DNA from: Batillaria attramentaria
Lineage: Eukaryota; Mollusca; Gastropoda; Batillariidae
Direction of reading: 5' to 3'
DNA length: 64,000 nucleotides
Assembly: GCA_018292915.2 (NCBI GenBank)
Contig: JACVVK020000058.1
Span: 808,501-872,500, forward strand
Shown here: piece by piece, positions 1-27,432 of the stretch
How positions within the stretch are numbered: position 1 is the stretch's first letter
How the letters are laid out: every line of letters begins with the position of its first letter
The notes under the pieces: model-generated
The model's database searches: none
Seen by the model: only the letters and a program-made list of their open reading frames with translations
What the model was told of the DNA's origin: nothing
Translations under genes and position numbers: made by a program

Positions 1-580
1 ACTCAAGGTAAAGGTTATTAAAACAGTCTGTTGGGAAATTTTACATTTGCATTTTCTCAGAATCCAGAAGGATCAGAGGCCTAAAACTATGTGTGATGAT
101 TGACATTGGCAGCAGCTTTACAGACATACCTGTGTTCAGTGGCCTTTTGTCAAGGTCAAGGCCCTGCAAGCAGTGTTTTTGGAAACTTTAACCTTGGCAT
201 TTTGTCCAAAACAACAAACAGCAGAGGCACCAAACGAGGCACCAAACGATGATAGACAGCATTGAGACCTACTTTCTGAATGACCTTGACTGAAGGTCAA
301 GGTCATTAAAGCTGTCTGTTATGAATTTTAACATTACCGTTTTCAGGGGAACTACAAATACTAGAGGCATCGAACTTGGCATGATGATAGACATTGATGA
401 GATCTCATTTTAATGACCTTGACCAAAGGTCAAGGCCATACAAACTGTTTCGGGGAAAATTGTATTATTGCCATGGACTCAGAGTGCCAGAGACACTTTA
501 CTTGGCATGATAATGGATAGTGATAAGAGCTTTACAAACATACTCTTGTGAATGACCTTGACCTGTGTCACAAGGAAGCC
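1..580 (-). repeat. TGACCT-rich tandem-repeat transposable element, truncated by window edge
   Basis: Repeated degenerate units contain paired TGACCTTGA and TCAAGGTCA sites, for example near 271-327 and 412-442. The right end CACAAGGAAGCC (569-580) matches, with one mismatch, the 12-bp terminal inverted repeat of the complete element at 15611-16995, so this is the same family in reverse orientation. Its other end lies outside the window. No coding function is seen. Confidence 0.75.
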
Positions 581-634
581 ATGGAGGCTTCTGCCTCTCT
601 AGTTTGTTTGTTTGTTTGTTTTTACATTATACCC

Positions 635-695
<61 letters not shown>
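635..695. repeat. (CA)n microsatellite
   Basis: Uninterrupted CA dinucleotide run. His/Thr- or Val/Cys-repeat reading frames here and in the other CA/GT tracts are translations of the repeat, not genes. Confidence 0.97.
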
Positions 696-698
<3 letters not shown>

Positions 699-1456
699 TC
701 ATTGTTGCTTATCTCTGTCCCTTAGTGATTTACTGGGTAAACGCAATCCTACCTAGATAGTGATTCCTCCTAACGCATTCCAAAGTGAACATGACCTTTA
801 CCTTTAAGAATATATTCATACGAACCTGCATGAAAGATGAATACAACCGAAAGGCAGACAAGAACTTGTGACGTCCACGCCATGTCTGACGCCTATGTAG
901 CACAGAGGGGAGATGATTCAGAGCGAAAACGTACATTGATACAAGCAGTTTTACAGTCTACACAATATAAGCCTCTACAGTGTATATGACCCTGTGCCAT
1001 TCGGAGAAAAAGGACCTTAATGGCATGGATTTGATAAGCGCATGGGTCCTGTCCCCAAACTGACGGTAGAGGAAAACATTGAAATGCTCGACACACACCA
1101 TCTTCATTCCTCTACATTTGAGAAACGTATGCTAACAACACATTGAAAACAATGTTTGTGTGTGTGACATAGAGTTTGGTAGTAGACAGACACTTTGGTT
1201 TAGAATAGTTTAGTAAGGTACGTAGAAGGTGAATTGCATACACCCAGGAGCAGGAAGAGACAATGTGCAAACACTATTATTGTTATGATTTTCCTAATTA
1301 ATCGTCCAAACAAACTTGATACAATCAGCATGCGTTGACTCATCGGCAAAAGAAAAAAAAAAAACCCTGATTATTTAGAGCGCGACGTATGACTAAAAAA
1401 ATTTCATAACTTGTAGTTGACGGGCTGTGTGTGAACAGCTGAATCACCCGCGTCCT

Positions 1457-1458
<2 letters not shown>
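696..1458. other. Non-coding stretch downstream of gene A
   Basis: No exon, RNA gene or recognisable element seen. A short poly(A) run lies near 1350. Confidence 0.5.
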
Positions 1459-1495
<37 letters not shown>

Positions 1496-1503
1496 GACAC
1501 AGA

Positions 1504-1549
<46 letters not shown>
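1459..1549. repeat. (CA)n compound microsatellite
   Basis: CA run with an ATAGACACAGACAAA interruption near 1491-1506. It borders the dispersed repeat module at 1550-1748. Confidence 0.95.
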
Positions 1550-1552
<3 letters not shown>

Positions 1553-1743
1553 CGACCCAGTCCTGCTGCATGTCCTTCCTCTTCAAGTACACCGGATATG
1601 ATATGGCCCCAAGTAGAGTTGGCCTTTTATCAAGCTTCCCCTCAACGTGTCAACGAAAATGTCTGCCTTTGCCTTTGCATTTTGCGACACAGCTGATATC
1701 AGATTTTACATCCTCGTTCCATTCAGCGCAGCGCAGGCTTTGT

Positions 1744-1748
<5 letters not shown>
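1550..1748 (+). repeat. Dispersed repeat module between (CA)n and (GA)n, copy 1
   Basis: Shares ordered blocks with 14371-14535 and 28164-28370: TTTTATCAAGCT, ATGTCTGCC, GCGACACAGCT and TTACATCCTCGTTCCA. Copies 1 and 2 run from a CA tract on the left to a GA tract on the right. This looks like a short interspersed element of unknown class. Confidence 0.6.
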
Positions 1749-1788
<40 letters not shown>

Positions 1789-1792
1789 GAGG
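1749..1792. repeat. (GA)n microsatellite
   Basis: GA run directly abutting the 3-prime end of a LINE fragment. Confidence 0.95.
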
Positions 1793-1880
1793 GTTTTTTT
1801 TTTTCAAGGATAGTGACTTGTCGGAAGTACTGACTATCTTACAAGCTGTCCTTTCTGATCTGTGAAAACTAGGTACATGA
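1793..1880 (-). mobile_element. Non-LTR retrotransposon 3-prime-end fragment
   Basis: Sequence around GACTTGTCGGAAG and CTATCTTACAAGCTGTCCT matches the 3-prime end of the LINE fragment at 55083-56079 (same motif near 55104-55141), in the same orientation. On the minus strand both end in an A-rich stretch followed by (CT)n. Only the untranslated end remains. Confidence 0.6.
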
Positions 1881-2640
1881 TCAAACATAATAACTACATA
1901 TTATATGTGAAAAAAAAAACAACCTTAGACAGTTTAAACGACGTGAAAAGCAAAATGCGCTCGACAAGCTGAAATCTGTGGGGCAAGGTATTGTTTGGTT
2001 ATGTTCGCGAGGTGAATAATGTAGTCACGCCGCCTGATAAAGACAAAACAGAAACGACATGTAAAGTCCGTGAGGCTGTCACATAATTATGCTTAACAAC
2101 CCTCGATCATTTTTATTGAGCGATTTTCTTTTGCTAGCCTTTTAGTTACAAAGACATTTGTTTGACGCATAATTAACCCACAAGGAAACCACCTGCAATC
2201 TTTTATTGTGCGTGTAATATACGATAAAAGTCTTAAACTTGGAACAGATAACGGGCACAATCAGAAAGTATAAAGCTCTTTTAGGGTAACTATCAGCCAG
2301 GGTAGTCTCAGACAGGCAAATAGTTAGTTAACTTTAAGCTGAGATATGAAAACAATGTACAAAGGACATTAGCTGTGAGTTATCCATCACTCAAAACTGA
2401 TAGTTATCAGCAAACTGGCAACTGTCGGGATCGGTATAAAACACTTAAAATGAACAAATCTTTCCGAAAGTCAGGAAAGAATAAACGACCTTTGAAGTGA
2501 CATTGATTAATTAATCGAACTCTTTCTGAATGAGAATGTAATCAATGTTCGGCTCCCATCATATAATTTATGCTACAATATGCTTCGCAGCAGCATCTCG
2601 AATGTGGGACCTAAACACTGTTGTTGCATCGTCGCTTTGA
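1881..2640. other. 3-prime flank of gene A
   Basis: AT-rich sequence downstream of the gene A stop codon. Minus-strand AATAAA at 2202-2207 is a candidate polyadenylation signal, giving a 3-prime UTR of roughly 440 nt. No other gene is visible. Confidence 0.4.
2202..2207 (-). terminator. Candidate poly(A) signal of gene A
   Basis: AATAAA on the minus strand about 435 nt beyond the gene A stop. The motif is common by chance in AT-rich DNA, so support is weak. Confidence 0.25.
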
Positions 2641-12038
<9,398 letters not shown>

Positions 12039-12146
12039 GTTCTCTCCTCTACTGTAGGCCTTCCCAGTGTCGTGAAAACCGGTTGTGAACCTTTCCCAAA
12101 TGTCAGGCTTCACTGAAACCTTACAGAGACATTTGTTATAAGACCT

Positions 12147-12155
12147 CTTATTATA
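12147..12155 (-). promoter_or_regulatory. Candidate TATA box of gene A
   Basis: Minus-strand TATAATAAG about 117 nt upstream of the ATG. Comparable motifs lie about 140 nt upstream in genes B and C. Weak by itself. Confidence 0.25.
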
Positions 12156-12460
12156 CGAACAGACTTTTCCATATAGACAACGACGGTTACAATTTGCCAG
12201 GTATCAAATTACCATCAACAAGGACGTTAAGCAGCATTAGATTTAAAGCAAAAGAGCAGCACATGAACAAACTTAACGTAGGACTGATTTAGTTTACTAA
12301 AACGATCTCCAGCGATTAGAAATGGCTACCAAATAATACTTGAAGTTTTTGTATTTCTCTTCTTCATATTTGTGTACTTTGTAATGCATACAACCATGTA
12401 CATCCATGCTATTGGAAGAACTTTCTTTATTAATTTTTCCATAGAGTAGTAATAATAATA

Positions 12461-12935
12461 CAGTGGACGCCGGATATAAGCAACTCGGATATAAGAAAAC
12501 TCGGTTATTGCCAACGAATTTTTTTTCCCCCGGCCAAACTCTTCTTTATTATGTATTACAAAAACTCGGATACAAGAAACTCGCTTATAAGAAAACTCGG
12601 TTTTAGGAAAGCAAATTTCTTGTCCCGCTTGATACAAAAACTCGGATATAAGAAACCGAAAGTACATTTCCAAGAAAATTTCACTCATTGTAAGAAACCG
12701 AAAGTACATTTCCAAGAAAATTTCACTCATTCTAAGAAAACAGGTCAGGTCTGACGTCACTTAGGACAGGCACATGATGGCGCATGATTTTCTTTTCTTG
12801 AACTGGTTCTTTTACCATTGTGTTCCGTGCAAAATTGAATGTTGGCAAGAAGAAAAAATACGAGATGCATTTTTGTTGTTCTATTGTTATATGTTGTTTT
12901 TATTATTATTTTGTTTTTTTGCCTGATTGGGAGCT

Positions 12936-12987
<52 letters not shown>

Positions 12988-13709
12988 GTCTGTCTCTGTC
13001 TACAGGGCTCGCGTTAAGGAGAATAAAACTATCAGTATTAGACTAACTGTTGATCAATTCCTTTCTTTGACAATATACGTGGTCCATCTTTCCTCCATCC
13101 CCCTTCCCCCTCCCAACAGAAAAAAAAGCTAATTTGCAGCTTTTTTTCAGCCAAATTAGACACGGAAAGCATCGCATATCATACTCTAATGGGACGAGTG
13201 TTTTATAGATCAAAAGTTGATACATAATGCACTTTTAATATATCCTATAAATACAAGGTAATTCTCTCTCTCTCTCTCCCCTTAGTTCTTTTTTGTTTGT
13301 TTGTTTGTTTGGTTGGTTGGTTGGTTGGTTTGGTTGTTTTTTTTTTCTTTTTGTTTTGTTTTTTCTTACCACATGACCGCCAGCGCTACAGTTGGGAAGC
13401 AAAAACAGTATTTTCATGTTCAAACAAAAAAATCTGACATTGAAGGACACAAGCGCACTGGTGTATATTAACTCTACACATATATATTCTGTGCAGGTCT
13501 TTAAGAGAAACCAGATATTTCTTAATTTAATGCAAAACATACACGAACTGAGAAAAAGAAATGTTTTAAACCTTTTTTTCACTGAACTCGGTTATAAGAA
13601 ATATTTTTCAAAATACTTTCTTATATCCGACTTTCAGATATAAGAAAACTCGGATATAAGAAACCAAAAAATTCACCCCCCTCGAGTTTCTTATAACCGG
13701 CGTATACTG
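12461..13709. mobile_element. pogo/Tigger-like non-autonomous DNA transposon
   Basis: Left end CAGTGGACGCCGGATATAAG and the inverted right end CAGTATACGCCGGTTATAAG form terminal inverted repeats extending about 28 bp with a few mismatches, flanked by TA on both sides (12459-12460, 13710-13711). The CAGT start, TA target and TATAA-rich ends fit pogo/Tigger-type mariner elements. Inside, near both ends, variants of GGATATAAGAAACTCG recur in both orientations (12468-12736 and 13586-13695). A (TC)n tract sits at 12939-12982. No transposase frame is visible. Confidence 0.7.
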
Positions 13710-14276
13710 TATTGTGTTAGGTGATCGCCAGTGCGGAACGGTTGTGCACCACTCGTCGCTGCGACTGTATAGAGGCCCTTTCTTGTCTTTGCCCTTTGAT
13801 TATGGGATGTGGTAAAATTAGGCTCTGTGTCAGTCGGGACTAGTCATCTCGTCTGCTAATGAGCTTAGTGACCTTTGTGCCCTGTATTCATACGCTAAAG
13901 TTTCAAACGCAGGTCATCATCGACTTGGGATCATCGTGGAAAGACCAGCAGAAATTTTTAGTGCGCTGACCAATGAGAGCGTCAGACTGAAACGTGATTG
14001 AGTTACAATGTAGATTTATCTTCCTATGAGATTTCGTAGCATAGTGTGCAATAATATAACATAAATCCACACAGGGAAGCTTTTTGCGTCGACAGGAATT
14101 TTGTTTTGCAAGCGACTTTTATCCTACAACTGCGACGAGTTTACCACTCTTTCCAAACTGCTACTAATACTAAAAACTAACCAACTAAATAAATAAAAAT
14201 AAAAATAAAGAAGGCTAAACAGACCTGAACAAAACCAGGTAACAGATGACCTGCTGTGTGTACGGCTGTACATAGA

Positions 14277-14278
<2 letters not shown>
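13710..14278. other. Intergenic, nothing recognised
   Basis: Unique-looking sequence between the pogo-like element and a CA tract; no exon or repeat end seen. Confidence 0.45.

Positions 14279-14370
<92 letters not shown>
14279..14370. repeat. (CA)n compound microsatellite
   Basis: Two CA runs split by CTGTCA; left border of dispersed module copy 2. Confidence 0.95.
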
Positions 14371-14371
<1 letters not shown>

Positions 14372-14532
14372 ACAAGCGCCTATTCGGCTTTTTCGAGTAC
14401 ACCGCATGAGATATGGCTTGTAAGCTTTTTATCAAGCTGTCGGTGTTAACAAACATGTCTGCCTGAGCTTTTCATGTTGCGACACGCGAGCGGCTATTTT
14501 ACATCCTTGTTCCATGCAGTAGTGGTTAGGTG

Positions 14533-14535
<3 letters not shown>
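14371..14535 (+). repeat. Dispersed repeat module between (CA)n and (GA)n, copy 2
   Basis: Shares TTTTATCAAGCT, ATGTCTGCCT, GCGACAC and TTTTACATCCTTGTTCCATGCAG with copy 1 (1550-1748), with the same CA-left, GA-right arrangement. Confidence 0.6.
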
Positions 14536-14570
<35 letters not shown>

Positions 14571-14610
14571 ATGCACAAACGTACAAACTGTTTACATGTG
14601 TGTGCGTGTA

Positions 14611-14664
<54 letters not shown>
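14536..14664. repeat. (GA)n and (GT)n microsatellites
   Basis: GA run 14536-14569, then GT run about 14598-14664. Confidence 0.95.
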
Positions 14665-14665
<1 letters not shown>

Positions 14666-15060
14666 CGACCATGAGGAGAGTTTGAACTTTTTAATGAATA
14701 TTAGTATAGCATGTGCTGCTTACGTGTTTCTTGGTTTTTCCTTCTTGGTAAATTGAGAAATAAACAGGACGTCCTCAAGGGAAATATTAAAACCCCACAC
14801 GATAGAACCGCTCACATGAATCGGTTGGGACGGTTCGTGTCGTGGTGCTGAAACGCCATTCATAGCCGTTGAGTTGTCCTTTATTCGTTTTGAATAGGAG
14901 AGCTCTTTGCATACCCCGGTCTCGTCGGAGTGTCAGGTTTTTTCGAGTGCGACACTCACTTCCCTGTCTACAGAACTGCGTAGTTGTTTGACTTGAAGTA
15001 CATGACCCCCCCCCCCCTCCCCCTTCCCAACTCTACCCCTCTCCCGCCACCCTCAACCAG

Positions 15061-15254
<194 letters not shown>

Positions 15255-15269
15255 AAACTTTATTCATCA

Positions 15270-15420
15270 ACGGTGAGAGAAGAGAGAAAGAGAACACTGC
15301 TCGTAGCATGCTGACCCAATCCTCAACAAGTAAACTGTGTTATGTTCCCGTTTCAAGAGACAAGCCATGGATTTTACTCAAGAAAAAGAGTACAGCGGTT
15401 ATTTTTCTTGAATGCCAACA
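15270..15420 (+). repeat. Dispersed repeat, second family, copy 1
   Basis: Shares AACACTGCTCGT, a CTCA(A)GAAAAAG/CTCAGTAAAAA block and CAGCGGTTATTT/CAGTGGTTATTT with 30127-30235. Both copies lie beside a GT/GA tract. Class unknown. Confidence 0.45.
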
Positions 15421-15486
15421 TCAATAAGACCATGCGACACACCCGGAGAAGACTTTCTATACACAATGTTTGTCAGCTAAGACGTC

Positions 15487-15487
<1 letters not shown>

Positions 15488-15577
<90 letters not shown>
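15488..15577. repeat. (CA)n microsatellite
   Basis: Uninterrupted 90-bp CA run next to the TGACCT-rich element. Confidence 0.97.
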
Positions 15578-15610
15578 TATGTGAAAGACTAGAGAGGCAA
15601 AAGCCTCCAT

Positions 15611-16995
15611 GGCTCCCTTGTGACATGGGTCAAGGTCATTCAAGAGTAAAAAATCTTACCACTATCTATCATCAAGCCAAGTAAGGTGTCTCTGGTGTTC
15701 TTAGTTCCTGGCAATATTACACTTTTCCCCCAAACTGACTATATGGCCTTGACCTTGGGCCAAGGTCATTCAAATAAGACGTCTATCATTACACCAAGTT
15801 GGATGCCTCTAGTATTTGTAGTTTCTCCAAAGACGGTAATATTGAAATTGACAACAGACAGCTTTAATGACCTTGACTCAAAGTCAAGGTCATTTAAAGT
15901 GGTATGGGTATATAGTTCTTATCAATGTCTATTAGCATGGCAAGTTTGGCGCCTCTGCTGTTTGTTGTTTCTGAGAAAATGCCAATGTTACGGTTTCACA
16001 AAAATAGCTTGTACGGCCTTGACCTTGACACAAGGCTATTGAATACATGTATATCGGTTAAGTTCTTATCAATGTCTATCACCATATAAAGTTTAAAACC
16101 TCTGGTTTTTGTAGATTCCAAGAAAATGCCAATGCAAAATTTTAAAACAGACAGCTTTAGTGGCCTTGACCTTGAGTCAAGGTCATTCAACATGTTATAT
16201 TTTGAAAGGTCTTACGGCTGTCTATCAGCATGCCAAGTTTGGTGCCTCTGCTTTATGTAGATTCTGAGAAAATGCCCATGTTAAGGTTTACTGCGGAAAT
16301 GCGGAAAATAGCTTGTACAGCCTTGACCTTGACACAAGGCCACTGAATACATGTACCTCTGTAAAGTTGTTATCAATGTCTATCATCATGCAAAGTTTAA
16401 AACCTCCGGTTTTTGTAGATTCCAAGAAAATGCCAATGCAAAATTTTAAAACAAACAGCTTTAGTGACCTTGACCTTGAGTCAAGGTCACTCAGAATGAT
16501 ATATTTTGAAAGGCCTTATGGCTGTCTATCAGCATGCCAAGTTTGGTGCCTGTGCTGTTTGTAGATTCTGAGAAAATGCCAATGTTAAGGTTTTCTACGG
16601 AAATGCGGAAAATAACTTGTCTGACCTTGACCTTCACACAAGGCCATTGAATACATGTATATCTGTAAAGTTCTTATCAATGTCTATCATCATGCAAAGT
16701 TCAAAACCTCTGGCATTTGTAGACTCCAAGAAAATGCCTATGTAAAATTTTCAAACAGACAGCTTTAGTGACCTTGACCTTGAGTCAAGGTCATTCAAAA
16801 TTATATATTTTGAAAGGTCTTATGGCTGCCTATCGGTATGCCAAGTTTGGTGACTCTGCTCTTTGTAGATTCTGAGAAAATGCCAATGTTAAGGTTTACT
16901 GCGGACACACCCACAGACAGACAGACACACACACACACACACAGACAGACGACGGAGGGTTACAACATAGACTCCCATTGTTACACAAGGGAGCC
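15611..16995 (+). mobile_element. TIR-bounded tandem-repeat element rich in TGACCTTGA/TCAAGGTCA
   Basis: Bounded by perfect 12-bp inverted repeats GGCTCCCTTGTG (15611-15622) and CACAAGGGAGCC (16984-16995). The interior is a tandem array with a 304-bp period: the 19-bp palindrome TGACCTTGA-G-TCAAGGTCA recurs at 16167-16185, 16471-16489 and 16775-16793. Each unit looks like a diverged dimer of about 150 bp (two forms of AAAATGCCAATG...TTGACC). No protein is encoded. The layout, short inverted ends around tandem core repeats, recalls non-autonomous elements reported from bivalves, but no family is assigned. Confidence 0.75.
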
Positions 16996-16999
16996 AAAA

Positions 17000-17260
17000 A
17001 TGCTCGTAGGTTGTAATTATGTCACTGCCATAATCTATATGCAGCAAAGTATCGGCTTACAATGGTAGAATTGGTTTTGATATTTTATGTATGATAATAC
17101 AATGTCAGTAATAACAACTACAAATCAAAAGTACGTAAATGTATGATATTAAGGAAGATTAGGAGGGGGAAAAAAGCACAAAGGTTTTACGTATCGATCG
17201 TGATAATGTCTTTTTGCCGATGCTGTGTGTTGCTTATAAACAAACTTCTGCGGTTAGCAC
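17000..17260. other. Intergenic, nothing recognised
   Basis: AT-rich spacer between the tandem-repeat element and a compound CA tract. Confidence 0.4.
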
Positions 17261-17267
17261 ACACGCA

Positions 17268-17434
<167 letters not shown>

Positions 17435-18018
17435 GCTGGTTTGATTATCATTATTGACACATATACTTATAAACAGTATTTACGCATGATGATAAAGTAA
17501 CTATACTAAGATGCATAATGATTTATATAAATTTCTGTGTAAATAAGCAGATAGCAAAACCACCACCAACAAACTGTATTAAAGATTGTAGTTATTCAAA
17601 AGCAATAAACATGCATGCACAGCATGAGCAGTACAAATCATATACCAACATACGGGTATAAAGCAAAACCATAGATCTCTTTAACAAAAATAAAGCAACC
17701 TCTCCATGTGCATCCATTCCATCGCTTGGATCTCGCGGCTGGGCTCCTTTACTTTCTCTTTGTAGAGGAGCTGGGATAGCCGAATGATGAGCGTTGGATT
17801 TTCAATGCTTGGGTCTTGAGTTCGAATCCCGGCTGAGGCCAAATATTCTCTGGCCTTTTTGTCGTTGCCCAGTCTTGACATAAAAAAAAAACGTGGTGAA
17901 AGAGGACGTTAACACACCCTCCCCATCCTCTTTCTCTGTCTGTGCTTTGATATGAAGATTGTTATTTCCCCTCACATTTCTGGATTTCTTGGCTCCATTC
18001 TGTCTTCACTACCCGGTC
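17435..18018 (+). repeat. Duplicated segment carrying a tRNA-derived SINE, copy 1
   Basis: Collinear with 30614-31189 from CGCTGGTTTGATTA to CTTCACTACCCGGTCA. It includes a tRNA-like region with box A-like sequence near 17774-17790 and box B GAGTTCGAATCCCGG (17818-17832), then GTGGTGAAAGAGGACGTTAA and a C-rich tail. Because similarity extends both sides of the SINE, the larger segment was copied, not only the SINE. Confidence 0.7.
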
Positions 18019-18170
18019 AGAGGACCCTTGTTCTCCTGTGGTTGTTGTCCTTTGTTATTTGGTGGTTGTTTAATTTTCCTTGTTGTCTCGCTGTCCCTTC
18101 GTTTCCTTCCCGTCTCGCCGCATACATACCACTTATTATTGTTAATTATTATTTTATTTTATTTTCACAG

Positions 18171-18290
18171 GACACGCCGTCGCCAGGAGAGGGAACCGAC
18201 GCTTATGACCACTTCAACAGAGAGCGCCATGACCCAAAGTCTCCGTCACAGGGTCCGGAATACAGCCACATCGGAAACTACCGAATGTGA
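18171..18290 (+). pseudogene. Orphan terminal exon of a gene C-type receptor
   Basis: 120-nt open segment after a good acceptor (TATTTTCACAG), phase 0, ending TGA. It encodes DTPSPGEGTDAYDHF... and ...EYSHIGNYRM, matching the last exon of gene C (40396-40515) in length, phase and most residues (DPKS-S-QGP and YSHIGNY conserved). It is on the opposite strand with no companion exons found nearby. It may be an exon fragment moved by rearrangement or the end of a gene whose other exons I could not see. The frame is intact, so pseudogene is a working label. Confidence 0.6.
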
Positions 18291-18470
18291 AAGGCTTAGA
18301 GTTCACTGTCGCCTGTTATATTTGAATTTCAACTGTACAGATAGGTGTGAAAACCGCCATGATGTTTCCTACAACTACGTCGTATTTAGGCTTCGGTTAC
18401 GACAGTCACTGCACTAAATGATTCGTTTAGCTCTCTGAACTCGGATTTTTTTTCTTTCCGAGTTTCCTTC

Positions 18471-18605
18471 GTTAGGCAAATAAAAGCGACATAAACAAAT
18501 TTGTTTATGTCCTGAAGAAGGCGAAAGCCGAAACGTTGACCTGTGCCGTCCTTTGTCAAAGTTAAGTGGTTTCTGTCCCTTTTATGTCGCTTTTATTTGC
18601 TTAAC
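18471..18605. repeat. Foldback element with ribozyme-like core
   Basis: Perfect 20-bp arms GCAAATAAAAGCGACATAAA (18476-18495) and inverse (18581-18600), extended to 25 bp with one mismatch. Between them lies CCTGAAGAAGGCGAAAGCCG followed by AAAC (18511-18534): CTGAAGA, a GGC-GAAA-GCC hairpin, then GAAAC, similar to part of a hammerhead core. Catalytic activity is not shown. Confidence 0.5.
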
Positions 18606-18644
18606 TTGTAACCACTTCGCAGTCATTACCGTTTCCTTTTCCTT

Positions 18645-18790
18645 CGTTAGGCTCATGACACATGAGAGACCTTTTAGTTCGAACAAACATGGAAAACAGC
18701 GACATGTCACACGAGAAACACGGTAAAAACACCATGTTCGCTGTTTGTTCGGACTAAAAACATTCCCGTGTGACATCGGCCTTACTGGAC
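18645..18790. repeat. Imperfect foldback (MITE-like) sequence
   Basis: Blocks TTTTAGTTCGAACAAACA and inverse TGTTTGTTCGGACTAAAA, with outer ATGACACATGAG and inverse CGTGTGACAT, form a degenerate inverted repeat. Confidence 0.4.
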
Positions 18791-18799
18791 GGTTCATAT

Positions 18800-20577
18800 T
18801 TGGGAACTGATTTTTTTTTTTTTTACGTGAAGTGTATATAGAGAAAGTGTCTGCCTTGTTTGTTGTTTGGTGGTCCTTTTTTTCACCAGGTTTTTTTTTC
18901 TGGAGAATACATGCATAATCAGTTACAGGAGTTTTGGATTTTTTAAAATTATTTCTTCATTGTTGTTTTTGTGTGTGTATTTATAGAACATATATCCAAG
19001 TGAGATTTTTTTTATTCATCAAAGCAATATATCTGTTGCGTTAATCTTTAGGCATGCAGTGCTTAGATTTTGAGAACTAATACGAGCTTTTTGGAAGTTT
19101 CTAGATCTAGATTGTAGTTCTAGAAGTGTGCCGGCCACCTTTTACACAATACATTATTGGAAAACACTTATCATGATGATAAATTAGTGTTAATTGAGAA
19201 TTCTTCAGACTTAAAAAAAAAACAATAATAATTATAATCTTTAGCGTTGTGTTTCTAATTATCGTTTGAAATCGTGTCAAGAATGCAAGAAAATCAAATG
19301 ATTTATCATAACGCATAAATTTGACACACCGTAGGAGAACATTATGTTTTAATATCTTATGACCTTGCTGGCTTTATTTTTCAGAGTGATATATTCTCAA
19401 AGGTTTAGAATGTATATTAATGTATTGTACAGAGTGCGGCATTTCACAGTGACCACGAAATCTTTAAGAGGAAATAAGTTTTAATATCCTCTCTCTCCGC
19501 AGGATAAAGGGTTGTTATTTTATTACGATTAACCACAGTCTTGTCTTAACATTTATGTTTTTGTATGTTTCCCGTTGACATGACTTACACACATATAACC
19601 AAAGAAAGCAATCAATTTTCTGTTATGAATTTGTCAATCACTGCACCAGAATTATCCGTCAAAATGAAACAAAACCTTATGGTATTCCTTCGAGGTTTCG
19701 GTTTCAATCCATTGAGCGACTGGCTGGAGAAGGGTTGGTTTGAACAAAAATGAAAATCGGTATTCAACAAAAGGGGGTGTCCTTATGACTACTCCGTAAA
19801 TAATTAAACTGAACTCAACGTGTAGTTTTATATTTTGTTTGCTGGAATACAGAATACAAATTCGTTTATGCTTCTGGGTGATTAAGTCAAACACTGCAGA
19901 TGAAAGATGTTTGATATGTTTATTGTTTGCGATCACCACTCTTAATTATCACCCCCCAAAAATTCTGTCTCATGGATACAAAACATGCTGTTAAACAGTC
20001 AAACCAATGTGATTAACTTGAAATTTTATGCGTGTACACATACTTGCAAAATAGTGATTCTACAACTTTTTATAAGAGATTTTGATAACCACAGTTTGTT
20101 TTGTTAAAATGATGTCAGCGCTTTCATTCTATTATAGCTCTTTATGCTCTTGCCAGTAAGCCTGTTGTCAAGAGTGCATGCTCAAGTCTCCCTGCAGTAC
20201 GCTAGCTCGGCGCCAAAGCAGTGCAGCACATAGAAACGGTACAATTGGCGCGCTTTTTTTTTTGTTTTTGTTTTTGTTGTTCTTGATGCTCTTTTGTGCG
20301 GGTAGGTTTTGATGTTTGTTCCTTTGTTCTCTAGCACTGTCGTCAATATTTTGCTAATTTTTTTTTAAAATTTTGGTAGCGTATAAAGTCGCACACCTAT
20401 ACATTCGTTTGTTTAATCTAGAAATCCTCCCCTACCACCACCACCCCCCCCCCTCCTCCCCGGAAATCCCATCTTCCACCGCTACTGATAAAAAACCCGT
20501 GAAAACGTTTCTTTCTGTGGAATAATTAACAGACAGAACAGCGAATCGACTGTGCAAAATGTTGAGAAAAAAACCGT
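18800..20577. other. AT-rich intergenic region
   Basis: No exon, terminal repeat or RNA feature recognised. A short C-rich run lies near 20443. Confidence 0.5.
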
Positions 20578-20583
20578 TTTATT
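20578..20583 (-). terminator. Candidate poly(A) signal of gene B
   Basis: Minus-strand AATAAA about 324 nt after the gene B stop codon. Confidence 0.3.
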
Positions 20584-20906
20584 TCAAAGGCAGTGTAATC
20601 ATGGTAAGCGCAGTATGTATCATTGTATTTACCATTACTTTTCAATGTACTGAGTACGCTACAGATATGCATTAAAAGGAAATCAAAACGCAATATTTTA
20701 ATATTACATTTCTTTTTTCCTTTGTGGTGTAGATGATGTACGTTCAACATGTATCTGTTTTAACGGAGGGGTCACACGAAAGAATCCCTGTGCAAACACA
20801 GTGTTCATGCAGAAAACCGAAGTTAACCTTCTTGTGATGAACCAGTGGTATAAATCACAGCATAGAATTTAATGCTGCTGCAACAGCATGCAATTTGATG
20901 GTCGGG

Positions 20907-27432
<6,526 letters not shown>

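Noticed and set aside
548..760. His/Thr-, Val/Cys- and Arg/Glu-rich frames over CA, GT and GA tracts throughout the window
   Set aside because: They are translations of dinucleotide repeats, occur in several frames at once and have no splice or codon support.
17952..18169. Coding upstream of the orphan exon at 18171
   Set aside because: It overlaps the duplicated SINE segment and lies before a clear acceptor; only the final 120 nt match gene C.
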